This document shows positions 7,395 through 15,057 of a stretch of 64,000 bases of DNA, piece after piece. The stretch is from contig CAMWTK010000004.1 of NCBI GenBank assembly GCA_947177175.1, forward strand, positions 1 to 64,000, written 5' to 3'. The stretch is from an uncultured Treponema sp. Its GTDB lineage: Bacteria > Spirochaetota > Spirochaetia > Treponematales > Treponemataceae. The notes below the pieces were generated by a model, which was given only the letters and a program-made list of their open reading frames with translations, was not told where the DNA came from and did not search any database. Within the stretch, counting starts at the first letter, position 1. Every line of letters begins with the position of its first letter. The translations under genes were made by a program, and so were the position numbers.

Positions 7395-8144
7395 ATGGCA
7401 GACCTTTTTATTATCGGAATCGGCGGCGGCAGCCGTGACGGCATGACGCAGGCGGCGTGGGACGCGCTTTCGCTCTCGGACGTGATTGCGGGCTACACGG
7501 CGTACACGGATATGGTCGCCCCGCTGTTTCCGCACACGCCGGTCTGCGCCACAGGCATGACAAAGGAGCGCGAACGATGCGAGCGCGCGCTGCGTATGGC
7601 GACGGACGGAAAAACGGTCGCGCTCGTGTGCAGCGGGGACGCGGGCGTATACGGCATGGCGAGCCTTGCCTGTGAGATTGCCGCCGCGGACGACGCTTTT
7701 GCTGCCGTTCGGATTGAAGTTGTCGCGGGCGTGACGGCGGCATTGGCGGGCGCGGCATTGCTCGGCGCGCCGCTCGCGCACGATTTCTGCGTCATCTCAT
7801 TGAGCAACCTGCTCACGCCGCAGGCGACGATTGAAAAACGCCTCCGCGCGGCGGCGCAGGGCGATTTCTGCATCGCGCTGTACAACCCGCGCAGCGCGCA
7901 CCGCCCCGATTCGCTGCGGAATGCCTGCGCCATCCTGCTGGAGACTCGCGCGCCGCAGACACCGTGCGGGTGGGTGCGCAACGCCGGTCGGGCGGGGGAG
8001 ACGTGCCGCACCTGCACGCTCGCCGACCTCGCGCGCGCTGAGCTCGATATGTCCTGCACGGCTTTCGTCGGGAACAGCACGACAAAAATCCTGACGGTCA
8101 ACGGCACGGAAAAACTCGTCACGCCGCGGGGGTATCAGCCGTGA
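7395..8144 (+). CDS. cbiH: Precorrin-3B/cobalt-precorrin-3 C17-methyltransferase
   Basis: The 249-residue tetrapyrrole methylase has IIGIGGG at the N-terminus, VCSGDAGVYGMASL as its SAM-binding loop, HDFCVISLSNLLTP and ALYNPRS, the last two characteristic of CbiH/CobJ, the ring-contraction methyltransferase. It is 12 bp after cbiFG and has its own promoter. The stop overlaps the GTG start of cbiJ by four bases. The length is normal for a single-domain CbiH without a C-terminal extension. Confidence 0.9.
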   Translation: MADLFIIGIGGGSRDGMTQAAWDALSLSDVIAGYTAYTDMVAPLFPHTPVCATGMTKERERCERALRMATDGKTVALVCSGDAGVYGMASLACEIAAADDAFAAVRIEVVAGVTAALAGAALLGAPLAHDFCVISLSNLLTPQATIEKRLRAAAQGDFCIALYNPRSAHRPDSLRNACAILLETRAPQTPCGWVRNAGRAGETCRTCTLADLARAELDMSCTAFVGNSTTKILTVNGTEKLVTPRGYQP

Positions 8145-8953
8145 ATCTCCTCGTGTTCGCCGGGACGACCGAAGGCACCGCCTTTACGCAACAAGCCCTC
8201 GCCGCCAGGCATTCCGTCACCGTGAGCGTGGCGACCGATTATGGCGCGGACTTGCTGCGCAAAAACGTCCGGGATTCTGCGGGCGCGCTCCGTATTTTGC
8301 ACGGACGGCTTGACGCGGACGCAATCGCCGCGCTCGTGCCGCCGTTCGACGCAATCGTGGACGCGACGCATCCCTATGCCGCCGAAATCTCCCGCAACCT
8401 GCGCGCGGCAAGCCGCCGTGCCGCCGTGCCGTATTTCCGCCTCGCGCGTCCGGCTCAGCCCGTTTCGGCAGCGAATCTGCGCGAATTCGACGACCTTCCC
8501 GCGCTGGTCAGCGCGCTCGCCGGGACGACGGGCAATGTGTTCGTCGCCACGGGAAGCAGTACGCTCGCGCCGTTTACCGCGTTGCCCGGCTGGCAGGAGC
8601 GCCTGTACGTGCGCGTGCTCCCGTCGTCCGAATCGATCGAGGCGTGCCGCGCGGCAGGAATTGACCCGGCGCACATTATCGCCCTGCACGGCGCGTGCAG
8701 CACGGAGCTGAACAAATCGCTGTTCGCCGAGTACGACTGCCGTATTCTGGTGACCAAAGAAAGCGGCGCGGCGGGCGGATTCGCGGAGAAAATCGCTGCC
8801 GCGCAGGAACGCGGCATGGAAATCTTCGCGCTCCGCCCGCCCGCCGACTGCGCGGCGCAGGACGGGACGCTGTTCTTTTCGGCGGACGACCTGCTTGCCG
8901 CCCTGCGCGCGCGCGACTTTTTCGCCGCGCTGACCGGCTTGCTGGGGGACTGA
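8141..8953 (+). CDS. cbiJ: Precorrin-6A/cobalt-precorrin-6A reductase
   Basis: The 270-residue protein begins with a Rossmann-type LLVFAGTTEGTAF motif and has DAIVDATHPYAAEIS, the family signature of CbiJ/CobK, followed by ATGSSTLAPF and VTKESGAAGGFAEK. The enzyme reduces the macrocycle with NAD(P)H. GTG at 8141 is chosen because it overlaps the preceding stop (GTGA), in line with coupling throughout this operon. The next gene begins immediately after its stop. Confidence 0.9.
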   Translation: MNLLVFAGTTEGTAFTQQALAARHSVTVSVATDYGADLLRKNVRDSAGALRILHGRLDADAIAALVPPFDAIVDATHPYAAEISRNLRAASRRAAVPYFRLARPAQPVSAANLREFDDLPALVSALAGTTGNVFVATGSSTLAPFTALPGWQERLYVRVLPSSESIEACRAAGIDPAHIIALHGACSTELNKSLFAEYDCRILVTKESGAAGGFAEKIAAAQERGMEIFALRPPADCAAQDGTLFFSADDLLAALRARDFFAALTGLLGD

Positions 8954-10159
8954 ATGCGGACCTGTACGCTTATCGGAATCGGCATGGGAAATCCCGCCAC
9001 GCTCACGCAGGAAGCCCGCGACGCATTGGCTGCCGCGCCGCTCGTGGCGGGGGCGGAACGTGTGCTTGCCGCCGTGCAGCATCTCGTGCGGGGAAAGACG
9101 CTCGCCGCGTTCGACGCGCGGACGATTGCCGCCGCCTTTGCCGCCGCGGACGGAACCCCCTGCGCCGTCTTCAGCGGGGACACGGGCTTTTACAGCGGCG
9201 CGACCGGCCTGCGCGCGCTGCTGGAATCGGAGGGCTGGACGGTGCGGACGCTGTGCGGCATCACGACCGCCCAATATTTTGCCGCGCGGATCGGCGAGCC
9301 GTGGCAGGAGTGGCATCTTGCGAGCGCGCACGGCACGGACTGCGACCTCGGCATCGCGCTGTCCTACGCTCCCCGCACCTTTTTCCTCACCGGCGGCAGC
9401 ATCACCGTCCGTGCTATCGCCCAATTCCTGCTCGACCGCGAGTGCGACGCGACGCTGACCGTGGGAAGCCGCCTTTCATATTCGGCAGCAGAACATATTT
9501 TTTCCGGCTCGCCCGCCGAAATCCTTGCCCGCGACGACTACGACGAACGCCTCGCCTGCGTCCTCGTCACGCACGCCGTCCCCGACCTGCCGCGCGCCGC
9601 GCTCCCGGACGATTTTTTCGTCAGGAGCCGCGCCCCCCTCATTCCGATGACCAAGCAGTTCGTCCGCGCGGCGGCGCTCGCGCTCCTTGCCGTCCGCGAC
9701 GGCGAGACCGTATGGGACATCGGCGCGGGAACGGGTGCGGTCAGCATGGATCTTGCCCGCAGCGCGCACTGCGCCGTGTACGCTGTGGAACAGCTCGCCG
9801 CCGCCTGCGCCCTTATCCGCCAGAACCGCACCAAAGCGGGCGCGGTCAACGTGGCGGTCTGCCCCGGCCGTGCGCCCCAGGTGCTTTCCGGCTTGCCCGC
9901 GCCCGCTGCCGTTTTTGTCGGCGGCTCGGACGGCGACATGGACGCGATACTCCGCGCCGTGTACCAGAAAAATCCCGCCGCCCGCGTCGTCGCCGCCTGC
10001 GTCACGCTTGAGACGCTCGCGCAACTGCAAGCGACCGCCCGCGCACTTGGACGCGACTATGAGGCGGCGCAGCTTTCGGTGGCGCGGACGAAGGCGGCGG
10101 GCGCGTATCATCTTCTGGCGGCGCAGAATCCCGTGTGGTTGGTCACCCTGCATTCATGA
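8954..10159 (+). CDS. cbiET: CbiE-CbiT fusion: precorrin-6Y C5,15-methyltransferase (decarboxylating)
   Basis: The 401-residue protein joins CbiE (about 1-205; LIGIGMGNPATLTQEA, VFSGDTGFYSGATGL) with CbiT (about 215-401; SAM motif WDIGAGTGAVSMDLA, then FVGGSDGDMDAIL). It methylates C5 and C15 and decarboxylates the acetate side chain, as in the aerobic enzyme CobL. The ATG directly abuts the cbiJ stop and its own stop overlaps the cbiA start. The MTKQFVRA stretch introducing the CbiT domain is typical. Confidence 0.92.
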   Translation: MRTCTLIGIGMGNPATLTQEARDALAAAPLVAGAERVLAAVQHLVRGKTLAAFDARTIAAAFAAADGTPCAVFSGDTGFYSGATGLRALLESEGWTVRTLCGITTAQYFAARIGEPWQEWHLASAHGTDCDLGIALSYAPRTFFLTGGSITVRAIAQFLLDRECDATLTVGSRLSYSAAEHIFSGSPAEILARDDYDERLACVLVTHAVPDLPRAALPDDFFVRSRAPLIPMTKQFVRAAALALLAVRDGETVWDIGAGTGAVSMDLARSAHCAVYAVEQLAAACALIRQNRTKAGAVNVAVCPGRAPQVLSGLPAPAAVFVGGSDGDMDAILRAVYQKNPAARVVAACVTLETLAQLQATARALGRDYEAAQLSVARTKAAGAYHLLAAQNPVWLVTLHS

Positions 10160-11607
10160 GTACGCGCGTCATTCCCCGCATCCTGATTGCCGCTCCCGCC
10201 AGCGCGTCCGGCAAGACGACCGTAACGTGCGCCCTGCTCAGGCTGCTCGCGAACGCGGCGGCGGTCAAATGCGGCCCCGACTTCATCGACCCGCTGTTCC
10301 ACCGGCAGGTCTCCGGCCGTCCGGCGGGCACTATCGACCTGTTCTTTACGCCCCCCGCACAGGCGCGCACGCTGTTCGCCCGCCAGGTGCAGGGCGCGGA
10401 CGTTGCTGTCTGCGAGGGCGCGATGGGATTCTACGACGGCGTGGCGGGTACGGAATCCGCCAGTGCTTACGACGTTGCCCGCGCGCTTTCCTGCCCGGTG
10501 ATTCTCGTGGTCGATGCGAAAGGGAAGAGCCTTTCGCTGTGCGCGGAAATCAACGGCTTTGCCGCGTTCCGCGAGCGCGACGGCGACCGCAGCGGCATCC
10601 ATGGGGTCATCCTGAACCGCTGTTCCCCCGCGCAGTATGAACGCCTTGCGCCCGCGATTGCCCGCGAATGCGGCGTGTGCGCCGTGGGTTTTTTGCCGCC
10701 GGACGATGCGTTCTCCGTCGCAAGCCGTCATCTTGGTCTGGTCACGCCGGATGCCGTGCCGGACTTGCGGCAGAAACTTGACGCGCTTGCGCGTGTTTCG
10801 GCGCAGACGCTGGACGTGGCGGCACTCATGCGCATCGCGCAGTCCGCCGCGCCGCTGGAATACGATGATACTGCCGTGCCGGAGGAGACCGGCGCGCGCG
10901 TCCGCATTGCCCTTGCGCAGGACGAGGCGTTCTGCTTTTATTACCGCGAGAATTTGGACTTGCTCGCCGCGTTCGGCGCGGAACTCGTGCCGTTCTCCCC
11001 GCTGCGCGACCACCGCCTGCCGGACGGCTGCCAGGCACTCTACCTGGGCGGCGGCTATCCTGAGCTGTTCCCGGCGCAGCTGGCGGCGAACACGGCAATG
11101 CTCCAGAGCGTCCGCGCGTTCTGCCGCAGTGGTGCGCCCGTGCTTGCCGAATGCGGAGGCTTCCTCTATCTCAAGCTTGCGGGCGTTCTGGCGGGCACGT
11201 TCGAGAACACGGGGCATCTGGTGCGCTTCGGCTATGTCACGCTGACGGCGAACGAAGACACGTTCCTGTGCCGGAAAGGCGACCAGATCCGCGCGCACGA
11301 ATTCCACTATTTTGACACGACGCACAACGGCGGCGCGTTCACCGCGCAGAAACCCGACGGTACGGTGTGGCAGTGCATCGAGTCCGCCGCGCCGGTCGCG
11401 GACATGCGCCTGCCCTGCGGCACGTCCCGCACGGCGAACATCGTCGCGGGCTTCCCGCACCTGTATTTTCCGAGCAATCCCGCGTTCGCCCGCAATTTCG
11501 TCCGCGCCGCGCAGGATTTCAGCACATGCGGTCGGGCGGGATGCGCCAAGTGCGGCGGCAACGGCGGCTGTCCGGCGGGACATTCCTGCGGCGGGTGCGC
11601 ACGGTGA
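10156..11607 (+). CDS. cbiA: Cobyrinate a,c-diamide synthase with Cys-rich tail
   Basis: The 483-residue glutamine amidotransferase amidates the a and c carboxylates of cobyrinic acid. The N-terminal ATP-binding domain begins ILIAAPASASGKTT and has the KCGPDFIDPLFH family motif. The C-terminal GATase domain carries the Cys nucleophile in LAECGGFLYL. After the usual end of the family the chain continues about 27 residues with six cysteines and a histidine, spaced CX4CX2CX5CX5CX2C; this looks like a metal or iron-sulfur site. The start at 10156 overlaps the cbiET stop, and an earlier ATG at 10135 is less likely. Confidence 0.92.
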   Translation: MSTRVIPRILIAAPASASGKTTVTCALLRLLANAAAVKCGPDFIDPLFHRQVSGRPAGTIDLFFTPPAQARTLFARQVQGADVAVCEGAMGFYDGVAGTESASAYDVARALSCPVILVVDAKGKSLSLCAEINGFAAFRERDGDRSGIHGVILNRCSPAQYERLAPAIARECGVCAVGFLPPDDAFSVASRHLGLVTPDAVPDLRQKLDALARVSAQTLDVAALMRIAQSAAPLEYDDTAVPEETGARVRIALAQDEAFCFYYRENLDLLAAFGAELVPFSPLRDHRLPDGCQALYLGGGYPELFPAQLAANTAMLQSVRAFCRSGAPVLAECGGFLYLKLAGVLAGTFENTGHLVRFGYVTLTANEDTFLCRKGDQIRAHEFHYFDTTHNGGAFTAQKPDGTVWQCIESAAPVADMRLPCGTSRTANIVAGFPHLYFPSNPAFARNFVRAAQDFSTCGRAGCAKCGGNGGCPAGHSCGGCAR

Positions 11608-12149
11608 GGGCGGTCGTTTTTGCGCTGGCGGCGTGTCTGACCCTGTGTTCCTGCGTCATGGCGCATGACACGGCAGGTGCTGGCAGGACGGTTGACTGCC
11701 CGGCGGTCATTGCGGCGCAGGCATTCGCGTTTGCCGTGCAATACCGGGACGCGGAGACGGAATACGCATGGGGCGCTCAGGACGCATTGCGCGCGGCATT
11801 GCGCCTGGACTGTTCGGGACTGGTCGTCCGCTGTTACGGCTACGCGGTGGAAGATTCCCCGTACTGCCTCCTGTTTGACGATGCGTCGTCGGCGGATTTG
11901 TACGCGGACTATGCGCGTCTGGTGGCATTGGGCGACCTGCTGTTTATGGGCGAGCCGGGAACGGATCGGGTGACGCATATCGCGCTGTTTGACCGCGCCG
12001 AATCGGGCAACATCTTTTTTATCGACGCGACCAGAAAAGACACGGACGGCGACGGCATCGACGACATAAACGGCGTGACTGCCCGGCACTATGCGGCAGG
12101 CGACGAGCGGATAAAAGCATTCGGCATCATGCAAGTGAGGATAATATGA
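11604..12149 (+). CDS. NlpC/P60-family lipoprotein within the cobalamin operon
   Basis: The 181-residue product starts with a lipoprotein-like signal (hydrophobic AVVFALAACLTL, then LCSC). The NlpC/P60 cysteine-peptidase core is suggested by LDCSGLVVRCYG (catalytic Cys near residue 69), the DLLFMGEP segment, and THIALF with the catalytic His near 123. A calcium-loop-like DTDGDGIDD lies near residue 147. Family members cut peptidoglycan stem peptides. It overlaps both neighbours by four bases (GTGA with cbiA, ATGA with cobT), so it is translated with cobalamin enzymes. A role in passing corrinoids through the wall is speculative; it may simply be a passenger. Confidence 0.7.
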   Translation: MRAVVFALAACLTLCSCVMAHDTAGAGRTVDCPAVIAAQAFAFAVQYRDAETEYAWGAQDALRAALRLDCSGLVVRCYGYAVEDSPYCLLFDDASSADLYADYARLVALGDLLFMGEPGTDRVTHIALFDRAESGNIFFIDATRKDTDGDGIDDINGVTARHYAAGDERIKAFGIMQVRII

Positions 12150-13198
12150 CGGACGATATATTGACGGCGGTTTCCCCTGCCGACGCGCAGTATGCGGCAC
12201 GGGCGCGCGCCTGTTGGGACACGATTGCCAAGCCGCTCGGCGCGCTCGGGCTGCTGGAGGACGCGGTGTGCCGGCTGGCGGCAGTCCAGCGGACGGAACG
12301 GCCCGCGATTCCCCGCCGCGCGCTCGCGGTGTTCTGCGCGGACAACGGCATTGTGGCGGAGGGCGTGACGCAGACCGACTCGTCCGTGACGGCGGCGGTG
12401 GCGCGGAACATCTGCGCGGGTACGGCATCGGTGTGCGCCATGGCGCGCGTCGCGCGGTGCGACGTGTTCCCCGTCGATATGGGGATGCTCGCTCCCGTCG
12501 TGCACGAGAAGATGACCGACCAGCACGTCGCGCGCGGCACGCGCAACTTTCTGCATGAGGACGCGATGACGCGCGCGCAGGCGGAACAGGCGGTGCGGAC
12601 GGGCGCGCAGTTCGCGCAGGAGTTAATCGATCGGGGGTACGCGGTGATTGCCACGGGCGAAATGGGCATCGGCAACACGACCACGGCAAGCGCGGTCGCC
12701 TCGGTGCTGCTCGCGTTGCCGCCCCACGCCGTGACGGGCGCGGGCGCGGGGCTGAGCGCGGCGGGCGTGGCGCATAAAATCCGCGTGATTGAGCAGGGCA
12801 TTGCCGCGCGCGCCCCGGACGCTTCCGATCCGATTGACGTGCTTGCCAAGCTCGGCGGGTTCGACATCGCGGGCATGGCGGGCTGTATGCTCGGCGCGGC
12901 GGCGCGGCGGACGGCGGTCATCGTTGACGGGCTGATTTCGCAGGTTGCCGCGCTCGTTGCGGTGCGCCTGTGCCCGGCGGTGCGCGGCTACCTGTTTGCG
13001 AGCCACGTCGGCAGTGAACCGGCGAGCCGCCTGGTGCTTGCCGAACTGGGACTTGCCGCGCCCGTGCAGGCAGGCATGCACCTGGGCGAGGGGAGCGGCT
13101 GCATGACGCTGCTGCCGCTGCTGGACATGGCGCTCACGGTGTACGGCGGCGCGGCGACGTTCGGCGACCTGCGGATTCCGGCGTACCGTCCGCTATGA
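12146..13198 (+). CDS. cobT: Nicotinate-nucleotide--dimethylbenzimidazole phosphoribosyltransferase
   Basis: The 350-residue enzyme activates the lower-ligand base to its riboside phosphate. Family motifs include TIAKPLGALGLLE, VFCADNGIVAEGVTQTDSSVTAAVARNI, the GMGIGNTT-type loop GEMGIGNTTTASAV, and the C-terminal LGEGSGCMTLLPLLDMAL with its catalytic glutamate. The length is normal. No bluB or bza gene for making the base is in the window, so the base supply or the choice of another benzimidazole is unknown. Start and stop both overlap their neighbours. Confidence 0.93.
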   Translation: MTDDILTAVSPADAQYAARARACWDTIAKPLGALGLLEDAVCRLAAVQRTERPAIPRRALAVFCADNGIVAEGVTQTDSSVTAAVARNICAGTASVCAMARVARCDVFPVDMGMLAPVVHEKMTDQHVARGTRNFLHEDAMTRAQAEQAVRTGAQFAQELIDRGYAVIATGEMGIGNTTTASAVASVLLALPPHAVTGAGAGLSAAGVAHKIRVIEQGIAARAPDASDPIDVLAKLGGFDIAGMAGCMLGAAARRTAVIVDGLISQVAALVAVRLCPAVRGYLFASHVGSEPASRLVLAELGLAAPVQAGMHLGEGSGCMTLLPLLDMALTVYGGAATFGDLRIPAYRPL

Positions 13199-13734
13199 AC
13201 GTGCTGGTGCTCGGCGGCGCGGCAAGCGGCAAGAGCGCGTTTGCGGAGCGGCTTGCCTGCGCGCGCGCGGAACAATCGGGTGCGCCACTCGTGTACGTCG
13301 CCACGCTCGACCCCGCTTCCGGCGGCGACACGCGCGTGCGCATAGCGAAGCACCGCGCCGCCCGTGCGGGCAAGGGATTCGCCACGGTCGAATGGCAGGA
13401 CACGGACAGCGTTCCCGCCGTGCCGGACAACGCCGTCGTGCTCGTTGAGGACGGTGGCAACCTGACGGCGAATTTCCTCTATCCGTCGGGAAAGCCGCCC
13501 GCACCGTGCGCGGAACCGGCCGCCGCCGACGCGGTGACCGAAAAACTGTGCGCCCTTGCGGCGCGGTGCGCGGACTGCATCGTCGTCAGCAACGAAATCA
13601 CCCTCGGCGGCGACATTCCCGCCCCGTCGCGCCGCTACGCATTCGTGCTCGCCGCCGTGAACCGCCAGTGGGCGGCCGCCTGTGATGCTGTCTACGCCGT
13701 CGTCGCCGGCATCGCGCTCCCGCTGAAACCCTGA
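13195..13734 (+). CDS. cobU: Adenosylcobinamide kinase/guanylyltransferase
   Basis: The 179-residue protein has the P-loop LGGAASGKSAFAERL, YVATLDPASGGDTRVRIAKHRAAR with the GTP-binding histidine region, and LVEDGGNLTANFL and VVSNEITLGG motifs of CobU/CobP. It phosphorylates adenosylcobinamide and transfers GMP. In NEVGxGIVP the usual residues are replaced (NEITLGGDIPAPSR), a modest departure. A 42-bp repeat array begins 18 bp after its stop. A second, degenerate CobU-like domain lies in the fusion at 15058. Confidence 0.88.
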   Translation: MNVLVLGGAASGKSAFAERLACARAEQSGAPLVYVATLDPASGGDTRVRIAKHRAARAGKGFATVEWQDTDSVPAVPDNAVVLVEDGGNLTANFLYPSGKPPAPCAEPAAADAVTEKLCALAARCADCIVVSNEITLGGDIPAPSRRYAFVLAAVNRQWAAACDAVYAVVAGIALPLKP

Positions 13735-13751
13735 CGCACCCCCGCACGGAC

Positions 13752-14171
13752 GAATCCGTCGCGCCCGATGTCGTCGCGCAGGTTTGTATGGACGGATTCG
13801 GTGCGCAAAATTTCATCACACAGACTTGTGCGAAGGAATTTGGTGCAACAAATATCATCATACAGACTTGCGCGAACAAATTTGGTGCGCCCGATGTCAT
13901 CACACGGAGTTGTGCGAACGAATTTGGTACGCCAAATTTCACTTTGTCGAGTGCTGGGAAAAAATTTGTCGCACCAAATTTCATTTTGTCGAGTGCTGTG
14001 GACGAATTTGGTGCGCCAAATACCACTTTGTCGAGTGCTGGGAACGAATTTGGTACACCAAATTTCACTTTGTCGAGTGCTGCGGGCGAATTTGGTGCGC
14101 AAAATACCGCTTTGTCGAGTGCTGTGGGCGAATTTGGTGTACCAAATACCGCCTTGTGAATCCGTGGGGCG
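13752..14171. repeat. Ten tandem 42-bp repeats between cobU and cobS (array A)
   Basis: Ten contiguous units of exactly 42 bp start at 13752, 13794, 13836 and so on, with no spacers. Most begin GAATTTGGT and end GGGAAC or a close variant. Units from 13920 onward contain an inverted repeat, for example AATTTGG-TACG-CCAAATT, and a second dyad CACT-TTGTCG-AGTG; the first four units are more diverged. Because 42 is divisible by three and the unit lacks stops, all three forward frames are open, giving 14-residue peptide repeats such as NEFGTPNFTLSSAG. There is no ribosome-binding site or consistent frame preference, so I consider it non-coding. Confidence 0.9.
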
Positions 14172-14184
14172 GTTGCGGGGTGGC

Positions 14185-14214
14185 TTGCAACGGCGCGGGG
14201 GCGTGTTGTACAAT
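14185..14214 (+). promoter_or_regulatory. Promoter before cobS
   Basis: TTGCAA (14185-14190), an 18-bp spacer and TACAAT (14209-14214) lie after the repeat array and about 45 nt before the cobS start, restarting transcription after the array. A GGGGG stretch serves as ribosome-binding site. Confidence 0.55.
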
Positions 14215-14258
14215 AATGCGGCGGGCCGTGTGCGTATCGTCGCGGGCTGCTTGGGGGC

Positions 14259-15044
14259 ATGATGGCGTTTTTGAGGGCGGTCGCGCTTGCGTTCGGTCTG
14301 TTTTCCCGTATTCCCGTGCCGCGCGTGGCATGGAGCGCGCGGAACATGCGCTTCCTGCTGTGCGCGTTCCCGCTGGTGGGCGCGGTGGTGGGCGCGGCGG
14401 TTGCGGCGGCGGTGCTGTTCGTTCGTGACGGGTTGCTCGTGTCGCTGTGCGCGGTGGTTTTTCCCGTGGCGGTGACGGGCGGCATTCATTTTGACGGGTT
14501 TATGGACACGTGCGACGCGCTGGCGAGTCATGTCGGGCGCGAGCGGAAGCTGGCGATTATGCAGGACAGCCATGCGGGGGCGTTCGCGGTGCTCGGCTGT
14601 GTGCTGTACGTGCTCGCGCAGTTCGTGCTCGCGCTGGTGCTGTGGCGGCGGACGGACGGCGCGGTCGGGCGGGAGCGGCTCGCGCCGTGGCTGTGCGTCT
14701 GCGCGTCGTTCGTGCTGTCCCGGCTGCTCAGCGCGTGTTCCGTGGCGGTGTTCCCGGCGGCAAAGGACAGCGGCCTGGTGCGGACGTTTGCCGACGCGGC
14801 GGCGCGGCGGTGTACGGCGGTGTGGAGCGTTTGTTGGTTCGTGGCGGGCGGTGCGGCGATGACCTGGCTTTTCGGTCGGTACGGCGTTGCGGCGACGGGG
14901 GCGCAGGTCGTCGTGTTCGCCGGGTATTTTTGGCTGACGCGGCGGCAGTTCGGCGGCATTACGGGCGACACGGCGGGCTGGTTCGTGCAGGTTGCCGAGC
15001 TGGCGAGCCTTGCGGCGGTGACGCTGCTGGCGGCGCGGGCATGA
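14259..15044 (+). CDS. cobS: Adenosylcobinamide-GDP ribazoletransferase
   Basis: The 261-residue integral membrane enzyme joins adenosylcobinamide-GDP to alpha-ribazole (phosphate). It has the FSRIPVP motif near the N-terminus, the catalytic GGIHFDGFMDTCDAL acidic loop near residue 75, MQDSHAGAFAV, and C-terminal RRQFGGITGDTAG; about six hydrophobic segments fit CobS/CobV. Two ATG codons are adjacent (14259, 14262); either may be used. It has its own promoter beyond the repeat array. Confidence 0.92.
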   Translation: MMAFLRAVALAFGLFSRIPVPRVAWSARNMRFLLCAFPLVGAVVGAAVAAAVLFVRDGLLVSLCAVVFPVAVTGGIHFDGFMDTCDALASHVGRERKLAIMQDSHAGAFAVLGCVLYVLAQFVLALVLWRRTDGAVGRERLAPWLCVCASFVLSRLLSACSVAVFPAAKDSGLVRTFADAAARRCTAVWSVCWFVAGGAAMTWLFGRYGVAATGAQVVVFAGYFWLTRRQFGGITGDTAGWFVQVAELASLAAVTLLAARA

Positions 15045-15057
15045 GCGGGGGAACGCG

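Noticed and set aside
6054-7781. 575-residue leftward protein opposite cbiFG and cbiH
   Set aside because: Low-complexity Arg/Ala/His composition and full overlap with two well-supported cobalamin genes.
13752-14171. CRISPR array
   Set aside because: Units are contiguous with no unique spacers and no cas genes are nearby; the same applies to the array at 42497-42874.
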